Positions 43,459-52,346 of a stretch of DNA of 64,000 bases are shown piece by piece; position 1 is the first letter of the stretch, and each line of letters opens with the position of its first letter. The DNA lies in contig DAIDGU010000038.1 in NCBI GenBank assembly GCA_027459785.1, positions 1 to 64,000 of the forward strand. The letters run 5' to 3'. Origin of the DNA: Ktedonobacteria bacterium (GTDB taxonomy: Bacteria > Chloroflexota > Ktedonobacteria > Ktedonobacterales > JACDGC01). The position numbers and the translations under genes are program-made. Under the pieces are notes generated by a model. It was not told where the DNA came from. It saw only the letters and a program-made list of their open reading frames with translations, and made no database searches.

Positions 43459-44136
43459 TCACAGGGGGTCTGGGGTTGCAGCGGCGATTTGGTCGGCGAG
43501 GGCGGCATGGCCTTTGGCGCGGGCGAGGTCCGCCGCCGTGCGCCCGTCGTCCAGCGCCAGTTCGGGCTGCGCGCCGTGGGCGAGCAATGCCTCCACCATC
43601 GCCGTGTTGCCGGTTAGCGCCGCCTCCATCAGCGCGGTCGCGCCGCGTTCCTGGCGCGCGTTCACGTCCGCGCCGCGCGCGATCAGTAGCAGGGCGACGG
43701 CATTGTGCTGCGGCGGCAGTGCGCTGTGCAGCGGCGTCACCATCTGTTTATTCCGCGCGACGGCCTGCGGGTCGGCTCCGGCGTCCAAGAGCGCCTGCGC
43801 GCTGACCACATCCCCACTGAAGAACGCGACATAATGCAGCGCCGTGAAGCCGTCGCCGGAAAACTCGCGCGCCAGTTCTGGCTGGGCCGCCAGCAGGGCT
43901 TGCAAACGCGCGCTGTCACCTAACACCGCCGCATCGAAGACATCGGGGGCGTACCCCGTCGCCAGCAGCAACGGCACCAGTTCCCGATTGCCATAATAGC
44001 AAGCGTAGCGCAACGCCGAAACACCATCTGCCGTCTGCGCGCGCGCCAGGTCCGGCTGCGCGGCCAGCAGCGCCTGCACGCGGGCCGCGTCGTTGGCCGC
44101 CAGCGCGGCGAAAAGGTCAGCATGTGGTTGTGTCAT
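43459..44136 (-). CDS. Ankyrin-repeat protein
   Basis: 225 residues with about five ankyrin repeats, e.g. GDGFTALHYVAFFSGDVVSA, TPLHSALPPQHNAVALLLIA, RGATALMEAALTGNTAMVEA and DDGRTAADLARAKGHAALAD. Role would be protein binding; partner not known. Divergent from the marR gene, sharing a 95-nt region that contains a palindrome. ATG 44136 follows AAGAGG. Confidence 0.88.
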   Translation of the reverse strand: MTQPHADLFAALAANDAARVQALLAAQPDLARAQTADGVSALRYACYYGNRELVPLLLATGYAPDVFDAAVLGDSARLQALLAAQPELAREFSGDGFTALHYVAFFSGDVVSAQALLDAGADPQAVARNKQMVTPLHSALPPQHNAVALLLIARGADVNARQERGATALMEAALTGNTAMVEALLAHGAQPELALDDGRTAADLARAKGHAALADQIAAATPDPL

Positions 44137-44158
44137 GGAAGGAACCTCTTTCATTTAT

Positions 44159-44171
44159 TTAGCTAGGCTAA
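44159..44171. promoter_or_regulatory. Palindrome between ankyrin gene and marR (possible MarR operator)
   Basis: TTAGCTAGGCTAA: perfect 5-bp arms TTAGC and GCTAA around TAG. It lies between the two divergent starts, as would a MarR autoregulatory site, followed by the related CTAACTAACTA. Confidence 0.45.
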
Positions 44172-44231
44172 CTAACTACATGAGATATACTAGCATAGCA
44201 CGGCTACCATTGACAAGGGGAACGAAAAACG

Positions 44232-44651
44232 ATGGCTTTAGAAGATGTCGCCGATCAGTTGCATTCGCTGGCGATCCACCTGCTGCGGCGCGTGCGCCCG
44301 GCGGATGCGGCGACGGGGATCAGCGCCGCGCGCCTCTCGGCGCTCTCGGTGATCGGCTTCGGCGGTCCCTGCACCGTCAGCGAACTCGCTGCCGCCGAAC
44401 AGGTGGCCATCCCCACCATCAGCAAGATCGTGGCGGCGCTGGTAGGTGATGGCCTGGTGACGCGGCTGCCAGACGCGCAGGACCGCCGCGTGGTGCGCCT
44501 GGCAGCGACGGCAGCCGGCATGGCGCGGCTCCGCGCCGGCAGAGCACGGCGCATCGCGCAGATCGTCACCTTGCTGGAGCGCCTGCCGCCGGAGGAGATC
44601 CAGGCGGTGCAAACGGCGGTCGCAGCGATCAACCGCGCGCTCGTCGAATGA
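44232..44651 (+). CDS. MarR-family transcriptional regulator
   Basis: 139 residues. The winged-helix signature is seen in VSELAAAEQVAIPTISKIVA, LVGDGLVTRLPDAQDRRVVR (wing, DxRxxR pattern) and LAATAAGMARLRAGRARR. Ligand unknown. ATG 44232 has AAGGGG eleven bases upstream. Divergent to the ankyrin-repeat gene, probably its target. Confidence 0.9.
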   Translation: MALEDVADQLHSLAIHLLRRVRPADAATGISAARLSALSVIGFGGPCTVSELAAAEQVAIPTISKIVAALVGDGLVTRLPDAQDRRVVRLAATAAGMARLRAGRARRIAQIVTLLERLPPEEIQAVQTAVAAINRALVE

Positions 44652-44657
44652 CATGCC

Positions 44658-45461
44658 TCACGCCAACACGCGCACCGGATCGCCCACGCGCAAGGTGCCA
44701 TCGCCCGCGACCAGCAGCAGATTTTGCCCGAACAGTACCTTGCTGCCCTGCTTGCGGAAGGTCGCCAGCGTGCGCAGCGGCTCCTTGCCGGCCACCACAC
44801 CCCGGTCGGGGTCCACCGTCGTCAATTCACAGCGGGCGCAAGGTTTCACCGGCGCGAAGACGGCGTCGCCGATTTGCACGCGCTGCCAGCCGTCCTCCGC
44901 GAAGGGTTCCGCGCCCGCCACCACGAAGTTTGGGCGAAAGCGCGTCATCGGCAGCGGCGCGGCCAACCGTTGGTTCAAGTCGTCCAGCGAAGCCTGGCCG
45001 ATCAGCAGAAAGGGGTAGCCGTCGGCGAAGCTCACGACCTCTCCGGTGTGCGCATACTCCGTGTCTACCAGGCGTTGTGTCGTCGCGGGCATTTGCACCA
45101 GATGACACGCCAGCCCCAGGAAGCGGCTGAACCACTCGTCCGCTTCACGGCTGACCGTTACAGCCTGGCAATGATCGCGCCAGATCTCGACCGTGAAAGG
45201 CTGACCATCACCGGCATACGGCACGAGCAACGGCTCGCCTGCCGGCGCGACGCACAGCAGCCCGTGCGGTGTCACGTCCACACGCACCAGCGCCATGCGC
45301 GGATATTCGCGCTGCGTCATGAACGCGCCGAAGTTATCCACCAACATCCAGCGCCGGTCAAGCACCAGCCCACGCGGCTCAAGCGCCGCCTCCGTCACCG
45401 CGATCCCCTTCAGCGACTTGATCGGGTAGATCGTGATCGCGCTCAGGTGCATCTCAGCCAT
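44658..45461 (-). CDS. MOSC domain protein (YcbX/mARC-like)
   Basis: 267 residues. A MOSC N-terminal beta-barrel (ITIYPIKSLKGIAVTEAALE, DRRWMLVDNFGAFMTQREYP) and a MOSC domain: RFRPNFVVAGAEPFAEDGW and FAPVKPCARCELTTVDPDRG. The Cys in KPCARC binds molybdenum cofactor in YcbX and mARC, which reduce N-hydroxylated compounds with electrons from a partner. No ferredoxin domain is fused. ATG 45461; the reading frame faces the marR gene across 6 nt. Confidence 0.9.
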   Translation of the reverse strand: MAEMHLSAITIYPIKSLKGIAVTEAALEPRGLVLDRRWMLVDNFGAFMTQREYPRMALVRVDVTPHGLLCVAPAGEPLLVPYAGDGQPFTVEIWRDHCQAVTVSREADEWFSRFLGLACHLVQMPATTQRLVDTEYAHTGEVVSFADGYPFLLIGQASLDDLNQRLAAPLPMTRFRPNFVVAGAEPFAEDGWQRVQIGDAVFAPVKPCARCELTTVDPDRGVVAGKEPLRTLATFRKQGSKVLFGQNLLLVAGDGTLRVGDPVRVLA

Positions 45462-45571
45462 GTTGTATTGCTCCTAACACAAGCATCCGAATCACGGAAA
45501 GTACGGCAAGGACGCACGGAAGTCGCGGAAAACTGCTACTCTTTTCCGCGTGGCAGCCGTGTGCGCGGCCA

Positions 45572-45874
45572 TCACCCCAGCAGTTTTGGCTGCACCGTCG
45601 CCACTGCCGTGAAACGCGGGGCCACGTTGACATCGTAATCCATGCCATAGACGCGCTTGAGTTGCGCCACGCGCTGCAAGATGGCCTCGTCGAAGGGCAG
45701 CGCATGGTCGAAAGCGTGCAACACCAGGCTTTCCAGCAGCTCGCCCAGCGAGATGTCGTGATATTCTGCCAGCGCCTTCAGCACCTTCACCATGCGCTTT
45801 TCCATCTTCACGCCGATCTGAATCCGCTCCGCGAACGGGTCCAGCAGATCGCGCTCGCTGCTCCCTTTGGGCAT
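45572..45874 (-). CDS. Small ribbon-helix-helix-like protein
   Basis: 100 residues. ERIQIGVKMEKRMVKVLKAL then AEYHDISLGELLESLVLHAF resembles a ribbon-helix-helix DNA-binding motif (strand, helix, helix), with an extra C-terminal segment. Unnamed family. ATG 45874 is six bases after AAGGAG and is favoured over 45880. No toxin partner next to it; MOSC gene follows. Confidence 0.6.
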   Translation of the reverse strand: MPKGSSERDLLDPFAERIQIGVKMEKRMVKVLKALAEYHDISLGELLESLVLHAFDHALPFDEAILQRVAQLKRVYGMDYDVNVAPRFTAVATVQPKLLG

Positions 45875-45991
45875 CGCCATCTCCTTTACATCCTACATTG
45901 TCGCCCTCTCTATTATGCAAGATTGTACATAGTTACAGAGATCGACAGGTACTATTTGGATGATGGGGATAGCGCGATGGTCCTATAGCGA

Positions 45992-46423
45992 TCAGGCGCC
46001 TTGCAGGGTCGCTTGCAGCGTGATCTTCGTCCCGGCCAGGGCGCGCGAGACGGGACACGTTTTTTCGGCGGTCTCGGCCTCTTGCTGGAAGGTCGCCGCA
46101 TCGATGCCCGGTACCACCCCCTGCGTCACCAGATCGATCTGGTTGATCACCAGGCCGTCTTCCTGGCGCACCAGATGCACCGTCGCCGTGGTATCCAGCC
46201 GCGTCGGCGGGTGGTTCTGCTGCGAGAGGCGCGCGGCGAGCGCCATCGTGAAGCAGCCCGCGTGGGCCGCGCCGAGCAGTTCTTCGGGATTGGTGTTCGC
46301 CGTCTCGTTCATGCGCGACTGAAAGGAATAGGGGCCACTGAATGCGCCGCTGCCCAGGTTCACTGTTCCCGCGCCCTCGCGGACGCTGCCTTCCCAATGC
46401 GCTGTCGCCGTCCGAAATGCCAT
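45992..46423 (-). CDS. osmC: OsmC-family peroxiredoxin
   Basis: 143 residues. Reduces organic hydroperoxides. Two reactive Cys: LLGAAHAGCFTMALAARL and TAEKTCPVSRAL. The front GTVNLGSGAFSGPYSFQSR and TNPEELLGAAHAG are as in OsmC. ATG 46423 after AAGGTGA; a GTG at 46432 is an alternative. Alone between the RHH-like gene and the PAP2 gene. Confidence 0.94.
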   Translation of the reverse strand: MAFRTATAHWEGSVREGAGTVNLGSGAFSGPYSFQSRMNETANTNPEELLGAAHAGCFTMALAARLSQQNHPPTRLDTTATVHLVRQEDGLVINQIDLVTQGVVPGIDAATFQQEAETAEKTCPVSRALAGTKITLQATLQGA

Positions 46424-46638
46424 CGTTTTCACCTTGCTTTCTGTGTCATAACCACGGAGAGTCCCGCGCTCTCTTCTCTAGATCTTATACAACACAGTCG
46501 GCCAATTAGGGGAGAGGCACACCGCCCAATCATACCCCGCTCCGCTTTATGGAGATTTTACAGGTGGATGAATCCAAGAGAGGGCTATTGACGTGATAGA
46601 GATATGCGATTCCACCGTCATGAAGCGAGGACAAGCTT

Positions 46639-47472
46639 ATGCCACCACGTCACCCGACCATCCCCGCCCCCTTGCCGGCTGCCGCCGCTGCCACACCTGC
46701 TTCCAGCGTCACTATCGCTGATCGGTTGATAATACTAATGCGCGCGCTACGGCTGCCCCCTGGCGATGTCATCGCCACCATCGGCGTGCTCCTCGGCTAT
46801 TGCGCCACGCGCTGGCTGATGCTGGGCGGCACCGTTGCCGCGTTCGCACATGGCAACGCGATCTTGACTGTCGAACACACCATCCACCTCGCACCCGAAG
46901 CGACGCTGCAACGTTTTGGTTTGCAGCATGCCGATCTGCTGGACAGTGCGGACTGGTTGTACATGCTGGCACACCTGCCTTTCGTGATCATCGTCGCCGT
47001 GTGGCTACATCAGGCGCATCCCGTCGCCTATCGCTGGTTCCGCAATGCCTTCCTCTGGTCGGGAGCTATCGGGCTGCTGATCTTCATGCTCTATCCCGTC
47101 GCGCCGCCGCGCTACCTGCCCGGTTTCGTGGACACGATGAAACATGGCGGCATGGATCTCGATGATTCGCTAGTCGCCAGCCTCTATAATCCCTTCGCCG
47201 CGATGCCCAGTCTGCATGTCACCTGGGCGCTGCTCAATGGGAGTGCGCTCGTTCGCTTCGCCCGCGCGCCTTGGCTGCGCATTTGCGGCCTGCTCTGGCC
47301 TGTGGTAATGAGCCTGATCGTGCTGATGACGGCTAATCATTATCTGCTGGATATCATAGCCGGCGTCACATTGGGTTTGTGCGCTGGCATGCTAGCGCAG
47401 GTGTGGCTGGTACATAGTTATGTCCCCCAGAGCCATGCGCCTTCCTTGCCGCAAAGCAGCGCGAATGACTAA
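46639..47472 (+). CDS. PAP2-superfamily membrane phosphatase
   Basis: 277 residues with about six helices. PAP2 active-site motifs: AMPSLHVTWAL (PSxH) and TANHYLLDIIAGVTLG (HxxxD). The first conserved KxxxxxRP block is not clear, which is as in the inositolphosphotransferase-like PAP2_3 subgroup. Likely dephosphorylates or transfers lipid phosphates in the membrane. ATG 46639; the ribosome site is GCGAGGACA. Confidence 0.82.
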   Translation: MPPRHPTIPAPLPAAAAATPASSVTIADRLIILMRALRLPPGDVIATIGVLLGYCATRWLMLGGTVAAFAHGNAILTVEHTIHLAPEATLQRFGLQHADLLDSADWLYMLAHLPFVIIVAVWLHQAHPVAYRWFRNAFLWSGAIGLLIFMLYPVAPPRYLPGFVDTMKHGGMDLDDSLVASLYNPFAAMPSLHVTWALLNGSALVRFARAPWLRICGLLWPVVMSLIVLMTANHYLLDIIAGVTLGLCAGMLAQVWLVHSYVPQSHAPSLPQSSAND

Positions 47473-47697
47473 GGTGGTTTGCGCTCAGATTGAACGGGCA
47501 ATAGCGTGTAAGCCGGAGATCGTGTAGCCACACGCTAAGTGGGATGGAAAACGACCGGGCGTAGTTGCGAGTAGCTTCCATTTGAAATAGAGGGTATGCG
47601 CCGCGCTTTGGTCCGTTACATGCCGTGCAAGAGGAAGATATGCTGACACCGGGCAAGGTGGGTGCATCTTGCCGCCAGAATGGAGACCTATTTTCTG

Positions 47698-48711
47698 ATG
47701 CAAGCACAAATTGGCTGGAAAGCCGGCCCCGAACAGTTCGCCCCTGATGTGCTCCTGGAAGCGGCCATCGCCGCCGAAGCGGCAGGATTTACGACGATTG
47801 ATGTCAGTGATCATTTTCAGCCATGGAGCGAGGCCGGTCAGGCTTGTTTCACGTGGGCCTGGCTGGGCGCGGTGGCCGCGCGCACCTCACGGATTCGCAT
47901 TGGGACGGGGGTGACTTGCCCGATCTTGCGCTACCACCCGTCGGTCATCGCGCAGGCAGCGGCGACCATCGGTGTGCTGGCTCCGGGCCGGTCGTACCTG
48001 GCCGTTGGTACCGGCGAGGCGCTGAATGAGTATGCCGCGACCGCTGCATGGCCGGAGTACGAGGAGCGCCAGCAACGCATGGGCGAGGCGATCGAGCTGA
48101 TTCGCGCGCTCTGGACGGGCGATGAAGTCAGCTACGACGGGATTTATTATCAGACGCGCAAGGCGAAACTTTTCACCCGCCCGGCCCAACCGATCCCGCT
48201 GTATATCTCGTCAATGGTGCCGGAAAGCGCCTCATTCGCAGGACGCCACGGGGACGGCCTTTGGACCGTCGGCGGCCAGGAACCGGCACTCTATCAACAG
48301 ATGTTCCAGAACTTCGATGAGGGCGCACGCGCTGTCAACAGACAACCGGGCAACCTGCCCCGCGCCATCGAACTGAGCGTGGAATACAGCGACGACCTGG
48401 ATGCGGCGATCCAGAATCACCTGAAATATTGGGCGGGAAGCTATGTGCCGGCGCTCTTTGATCAGAAGATCTACACGCCCAAACTCTCGGCCCAGAACGG
48501 TGCAGTGGTCGGCCCCGATACGTTGCGCAAAAAAGCCTGCATCTCTAGCAAGGCGGCAGATCACATCCAGTTCATCCAACGTCACATCGACTTGGGCTTC
48601 ACGGAGATCTACCTCCATTCCGCCGCCCAGGATCAGGTCGGTTTTCTGCAACGCTTCAGCCAGGATGTCTTGCCACACCTCCACCTGGAAGCGCCGGTCG
48701 GTGCCGCCTAA
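47698..48711 (+). CDS. LLM-class F420-dependent oxidoreductase (G6PDH-like family)
   Basis: 337 residues, TIM-barrel luciferase-like. SDHFQPWSEAGQACFTWAWL and IRIGTGVTCPILRYHPSVIA are typical of the F420-dependent glucose-6-phosphate dehydrogenase-like family; IELIRALWTGDEVSYDGIYY and LYISSMVPESASFAGRHGDG support it. It would use F420; the true substrate need not be glucose-6-phosphate. Start uncertain: ATG 47698 or 47680. A NADP-type G6P dehydrogenase is encoded 3.6 kb downstream across the CRISPR array. Confidence 0.9.
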   Translation: MQAQIGWKAGPEQFAPDVLLEAAIAAEAAGFTTIDVSDHFQPWSEAGQACFTWAWLGAVAARTSRIRIGTGVTCPILRYHPSVIAQAAATIGVLAPGRSYLAVGTGEALNEYAATAAWPEYEERQQRMGEAIELIRALWTGDEVSYDGIYYQTRKAKLFTRPAQPIPLYISSMVPESASFAGRHGDGLWTVGGQEPALYQQMFQNFDEGARAVNRQPGNLPRAIELSVEYSDDLDAAIQNHLKYWAGSYVPALFDQKIYTPKLSAQNGAVVGPDTLRKKACISSKAADHIQFIQRHIDLGFTEIYLHSAAQDQVGFLQRFSQDVLPHLHLEAPVGAA

Positions 48712-48733
48712 TCCCGCGTCCCCCAGCCGCAAC

Positions 48734-48759
48734 GCCCCTGGTTAGCTTTCACCAGGGGC
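48734..48759 (+). terminator. Terminator-like hairpin after F420 oxidoreductase
   Basis: GCCCCTGGT (48734-48742) and ACCAGGGGC (48751-48759), nine perfect pairs and an 8-nt loop, 23 nt after the stop. No T-run follows. Confidence 0.5.
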
Positions 48760-48798
48760 CGGGCGTCGGCACAGTCGCCGCACCGGCGAGCGGGCAAG

Positions 48799-48933
48799 AT
48801 GTTTTACCACATAGCGCGGATTTGCGCCGCCGGCACGCCGGGGGGCAGGGGACGCAGCACCGCCGGCACGCCGGGGGCTGTACTGCAAACACATTTGCCC
48901 CGGCTCGGAAGTACGAACCCCTCCGGGCTAGGA
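48799..48933. repeat. Repeat family E, diverged copy
   Basis: ATGTTTTACCACATAGCGCG at left, two GCCGGCACGCCGGGGG units in the middle, CCCCGGCTCGGAAGTACGAA at right. Together with the hairpin it fills the 290 nt before the CRISPR array. Confidence 0.7.
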
Positions 48934-49001
48934 CGAGGCATCATGGGGAATGCATCGCAATCTTGAACAATGAAGGAACGGCTAGTAAGTATCACGTGGC
49001 G

Positions 49002-51753
49002 CATTCAGTATCCTCAACGGATCGATGACTAATGAAGCTTCAACCATGCGCTGCGTCGCATCAACCCGCACGACTTTCAGTATCCTCAACGGATCGATGA
49101 CCAATGAAGCATAGTATAGCACATTATGCGCCGGGTGCCAAGCGCCGGCTTTCAGTATCCTCAACGGATCGATGACCAATGAAGCAAAGCCGCATTCAAG
49201 GCCGCATATGCCAACGTTTTAGCTTTCAGTATCCTCAACGGATCGATGACCAATGAAGCGGTAGGTGATGCTGCCCCCACACCTGCAACAATGCCTCTTT
49301 CAGTATCCTCAACGGATCGATGACCAATGAAGCACAAGCGACATACCCCAAAAAATAATAATCAATAGCTTTCAGTATCCTCAACGGATCGATGACCAAT
49401 GAAGCTTAGTTTTTATGTCAAAGAGATAATACTCATCATTGCTTTCAGTATCCTCAACGGATCGATGACCAATGAAGCACAACTACGAAGCATATGGCGA
49501 TAACGGCGTACTGCTTTCAGTATCCTCAACGGATCGATGACCAATGAAGCCGATGTAGAAGTTGGTGAAGTCATCGCCGTGGGCGGCTTTCAGTATCCTC
49601 AACGGATCGATGACCAATGAAGCAGCCGTCCTTGATCGTGGCGGCGTTCTGGTTCACGGTCTTTCAGTATCCTCAACGGATCGATGACCAATGAAGCGGT
49701 TTTGATAGTATTGTTGTGAAACGCGCTGACGGCTTTCAGTATCCTCAACGGATCGATGACCAATGAAGCACTACTACGAGCGTATCACCATTGACGAGAT
49801 CAGCGCCTTTCAGTATCCTCAACGGATCGATGACCAATGAAGCGTAACCTCACCCCCTAAGTAAGCCGCTGGCACCTGCTACTTTCAGTATCCTCAACGG
49901 ATCGATGACCAATGAAGCGAAGAGATGCAGAAGCGCCTTTTGGGCATCGCACAGAACTTTCAGTATCCTCAACGGATCGATGACCAATGAAGCCGTGCGC
50001 AGTGTGCGCAGCTGGGCAGGGGTCAAGGCTTTCAGTATCCTCAACGGATCGATGACCAATGAAGCTGCGTGTATCACCCCTGATGCGCTCGATTTGCATC
50101 TGGGCTTTCAGTATCCTCAACGGATCGATGACCAATGAAGCGCTGCTCTACAATTGCCCGATCCAATCCACGGATTCCATCTTTCAGTATCCTCAACGGA
50201 TCGATGACCAATGAAGCGCCGCGCCGGATACGGGCGCTGTCGAACTCACCATCTTTCAGTATCCTCAACGGATCGATGACCAATGAAGCGCATAGGACCA
50301 CCTCCTCAGAGCGTCGTATCCAGTCTTTCAGTATCCTCAACGGATCGATGACCAATGAAGCCAATAGCCAGCCGGTCTACGGCCAACAGTTCGGCACTTT
50401 CAGTATCCTCAACGGATCGATGACCAATGAAGCCATTGACGTGTGCAACGCCACCACCAACCTGCTGCCTTTCAGTATCCTCAACGGATCGATGACCAAT
50501 GAAGCTATTTCAGGTTTCCAATACCAGCCCTCTCCACACATCTTTCAGTATCCTCAACGGATCGATGACCAATGAAGCCTAAGATCGGTCCCCACGTGGC
50601 GAATGCCTGAGCGACTTTCAGTATCCTCAACGGATCGATGACCAATGAAGCGAAACTTGCGATGCGCTGGTTGGTGCAGTGCTTTCAGCCTTTCAGTATC
50701 CTCAACGGATCGATGACCAATGAAGCCTCCAAGCCGCTGACCACCAATTGCGCCGGCGATTGCTTTCAGTATCCTCAACGGATCGATGACCAATGAAGCA
50801 ACAACCCTGAAACTGGCGAACGTGCGCGACCAAAACTTTCAGTATCCTCAACGGATCGATGACCAATGAAGCGCACTGAGTTGGCTGAGAACGATCATGC
50901 GGCTGCGCCTTTCAGTATCCTCAACGGATCGATGACCAATGAAGCGAATCGGATAACTATTGAGTTCGAGGAGTTTCTTGAGCTTTCAGTATCCTCAACG
51001 GATCGATGACCAATGAAGCATGGTCGCTGATGCTGTGGGACGTGACGGCGGGGACTTTCAGTATCCTCAACGGATCGATGACCAATGAAGCACCGTGGCA
51101 TGAGAATCATGCCTGTGTGGAGCAATCTTTCAGTATCCTCAACGGATCGATGACCAATGAAGCGCGCCGCTCTCGATGCCACCGCCGTTTTGCATCAGGC
51201 TTTCAGTATCCTCAACGGATCGATGACCAATGAAGCTAGCGGCACTGAGACCGTCATGGAACGTGACTATCCGGTCTTTCAGTATCCTCAACGGATCGAT
51301 GACCAATGAAGCCAAAAGGTTTACTTTTGGAAAGATAGGAACGTAACGCTTTCAGTATCCTCAACGGATCGATGACCAATGAAGCCTTCAAGGTAGCTAA
51401 ACAGAAGCAATTTGGCCCCTGGTTGCTTTCAGTATCCTCAACGGATCGATGACCAATGAAGCGGCGATTACGATCCCGTCGCGGCGAACCGGCTGATGCT
51501 TTCAGTATCCTCAACGGATCGATGACCAATGAAGCGACTTTTGATGTTGACGAGGAAGATGACGAATAACCTTTCAGTATCCTCAACGGATCGATGACCA
51601 ATGAAGCCCCCAACGTCGATCCCTGGTCCTGGCTGAGCAATCCTTTCAGTATCCTCAACGGATCGATGACCAATGAAGCCGCGCGCGATACCCGCCGCCA
51701 CACACAGCCGCAGACACTTTCAGTATCCTCAACGGATCGATGACCAATGAAGC
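49002..51753 (-). CRISPR. CRISPR array, 38 repeats of 37 nt, 37 spacers, no cas genes nearby
   Basis: On the + strand each repeat starts CTTTCAGTATCCTCAACG and ends GATGACCAATGAAGC. Repeat starts run from 49002 to 51717; period 72-77 nt, spacers 35-40 nt. The repeat at 49002 has two mismatches (A for T at position 2, T for C near the end) while the others look identical, marking the trailer end. On the reverse strand the repeat ends ACTGAAAG, like the 8-nt 5' handle of many type I and III systems. A promoter on the reverse strand at 51822-51850 and a spacer-free leader lie right of the array, so it is read right to left. No cas gene is within the window, and neighbours on both sides are metabolic. 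Confidence 0.97.
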
Positions 51754-51850
51754 CGACCAGAGTGGGTGGGGAATGAGTAAAACGTTTTACCTATCTGGGG
51801 ATTGCATGGCCTCTCTTGAACAGTATACGCGGTCGAGGAGTATTTGTCTA
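51754..51850 (-). promoter_or_regulatory. CRISPR leader with promoter and palindrome
   Basis: Reverse strand: -35 TAGACA (51850-51845), 17-nt gap, -10 TATACT (51827-51822). Expected transcript start near 51814, 60 nt before the first repeat. Between them lies a perfect 14-bp palindrome GTAAAACGTTTTAC (51777-51790), which could bind a regulator or an integration factor. Confidence 0.6.
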
Positions 51851-52132
51851 GCAAAGGGTCAGCAAAATTAAGATGGTTTGGCACGCAACTCGTTTTTTGT
51901 GTCAAATGGGGGGGGAGTTGCGAACCGATGAAAGAGCTATGGGCCACACTTTACAGCGAACATGCGGCGTCCAGGTGCGGTTATGAGCGTGGTGTTTATC
52001 TTGCGTTCGCACGAGTTGCGAAGATGGCGTCTACATGGGGGTGCAATAGCCAGGATGGGGGAAGGTTAGCGCCGGCAGAGCAAGCATAGGATGCACAGAT
52101 ATAGGCACCAAGGGCGCAACAAAGATCAAAGC

Positions 52133-52217
52133 GTATGGAAGATGAAGCGTGCGGCAAGGGCCAAGAGGTATGGAAGAAGTTATAAGATGTATGGAAGGAG
52201 ATATGATGTATGAGAAG
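52133..52217 (+). repeat. Short direct repeats GTATGGAAG upstream of zwf
   Basis: GTATGGAAG at 52133, 52168 and 52189 and GTATGAGAAG at 52208; spacings 35, 21 and 19 nt, purine-rich around. Between the CRISPR leader and zwf (51851-52346) nothing else is recognised; an open frame at 51844-52089 has no ribosome site or family. Confidence 0.5.
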
Positions 52218-52346
52218 AAGATATATGGTAGGCCAAGGTGTGTAGTGAGTCACCAGTTGCCCTTTGCGGCTGGCAATCCCCACACGCCAGGGGATATACT
52301 ATACCCAGATATGCGATCTCGTTGCGCCGTCAAAGGAGTGTCCCGC

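Noticed and set aside
48982-51703. Many overlapping open frames with repeated ASLVIDPLRILK or FSILNGSMTNEA segments
   Set aside because: They are translations of CRISPR repeats and spacers; the repeat has no stop in some frames.
49002-51753. Reading the CRISPR array left to right
   Set aside because: The mutated end repeat is on the left, the promoter and leader are on the right, and the ACTGAAAG handle appears only on the reverse strand.
51844-52089. 81-codon open frame beside the CRISPR leader, considered as a cas or leader gene
   Set aside because: No ribosome site, no family similarity, and it starts within the reverse promoter.
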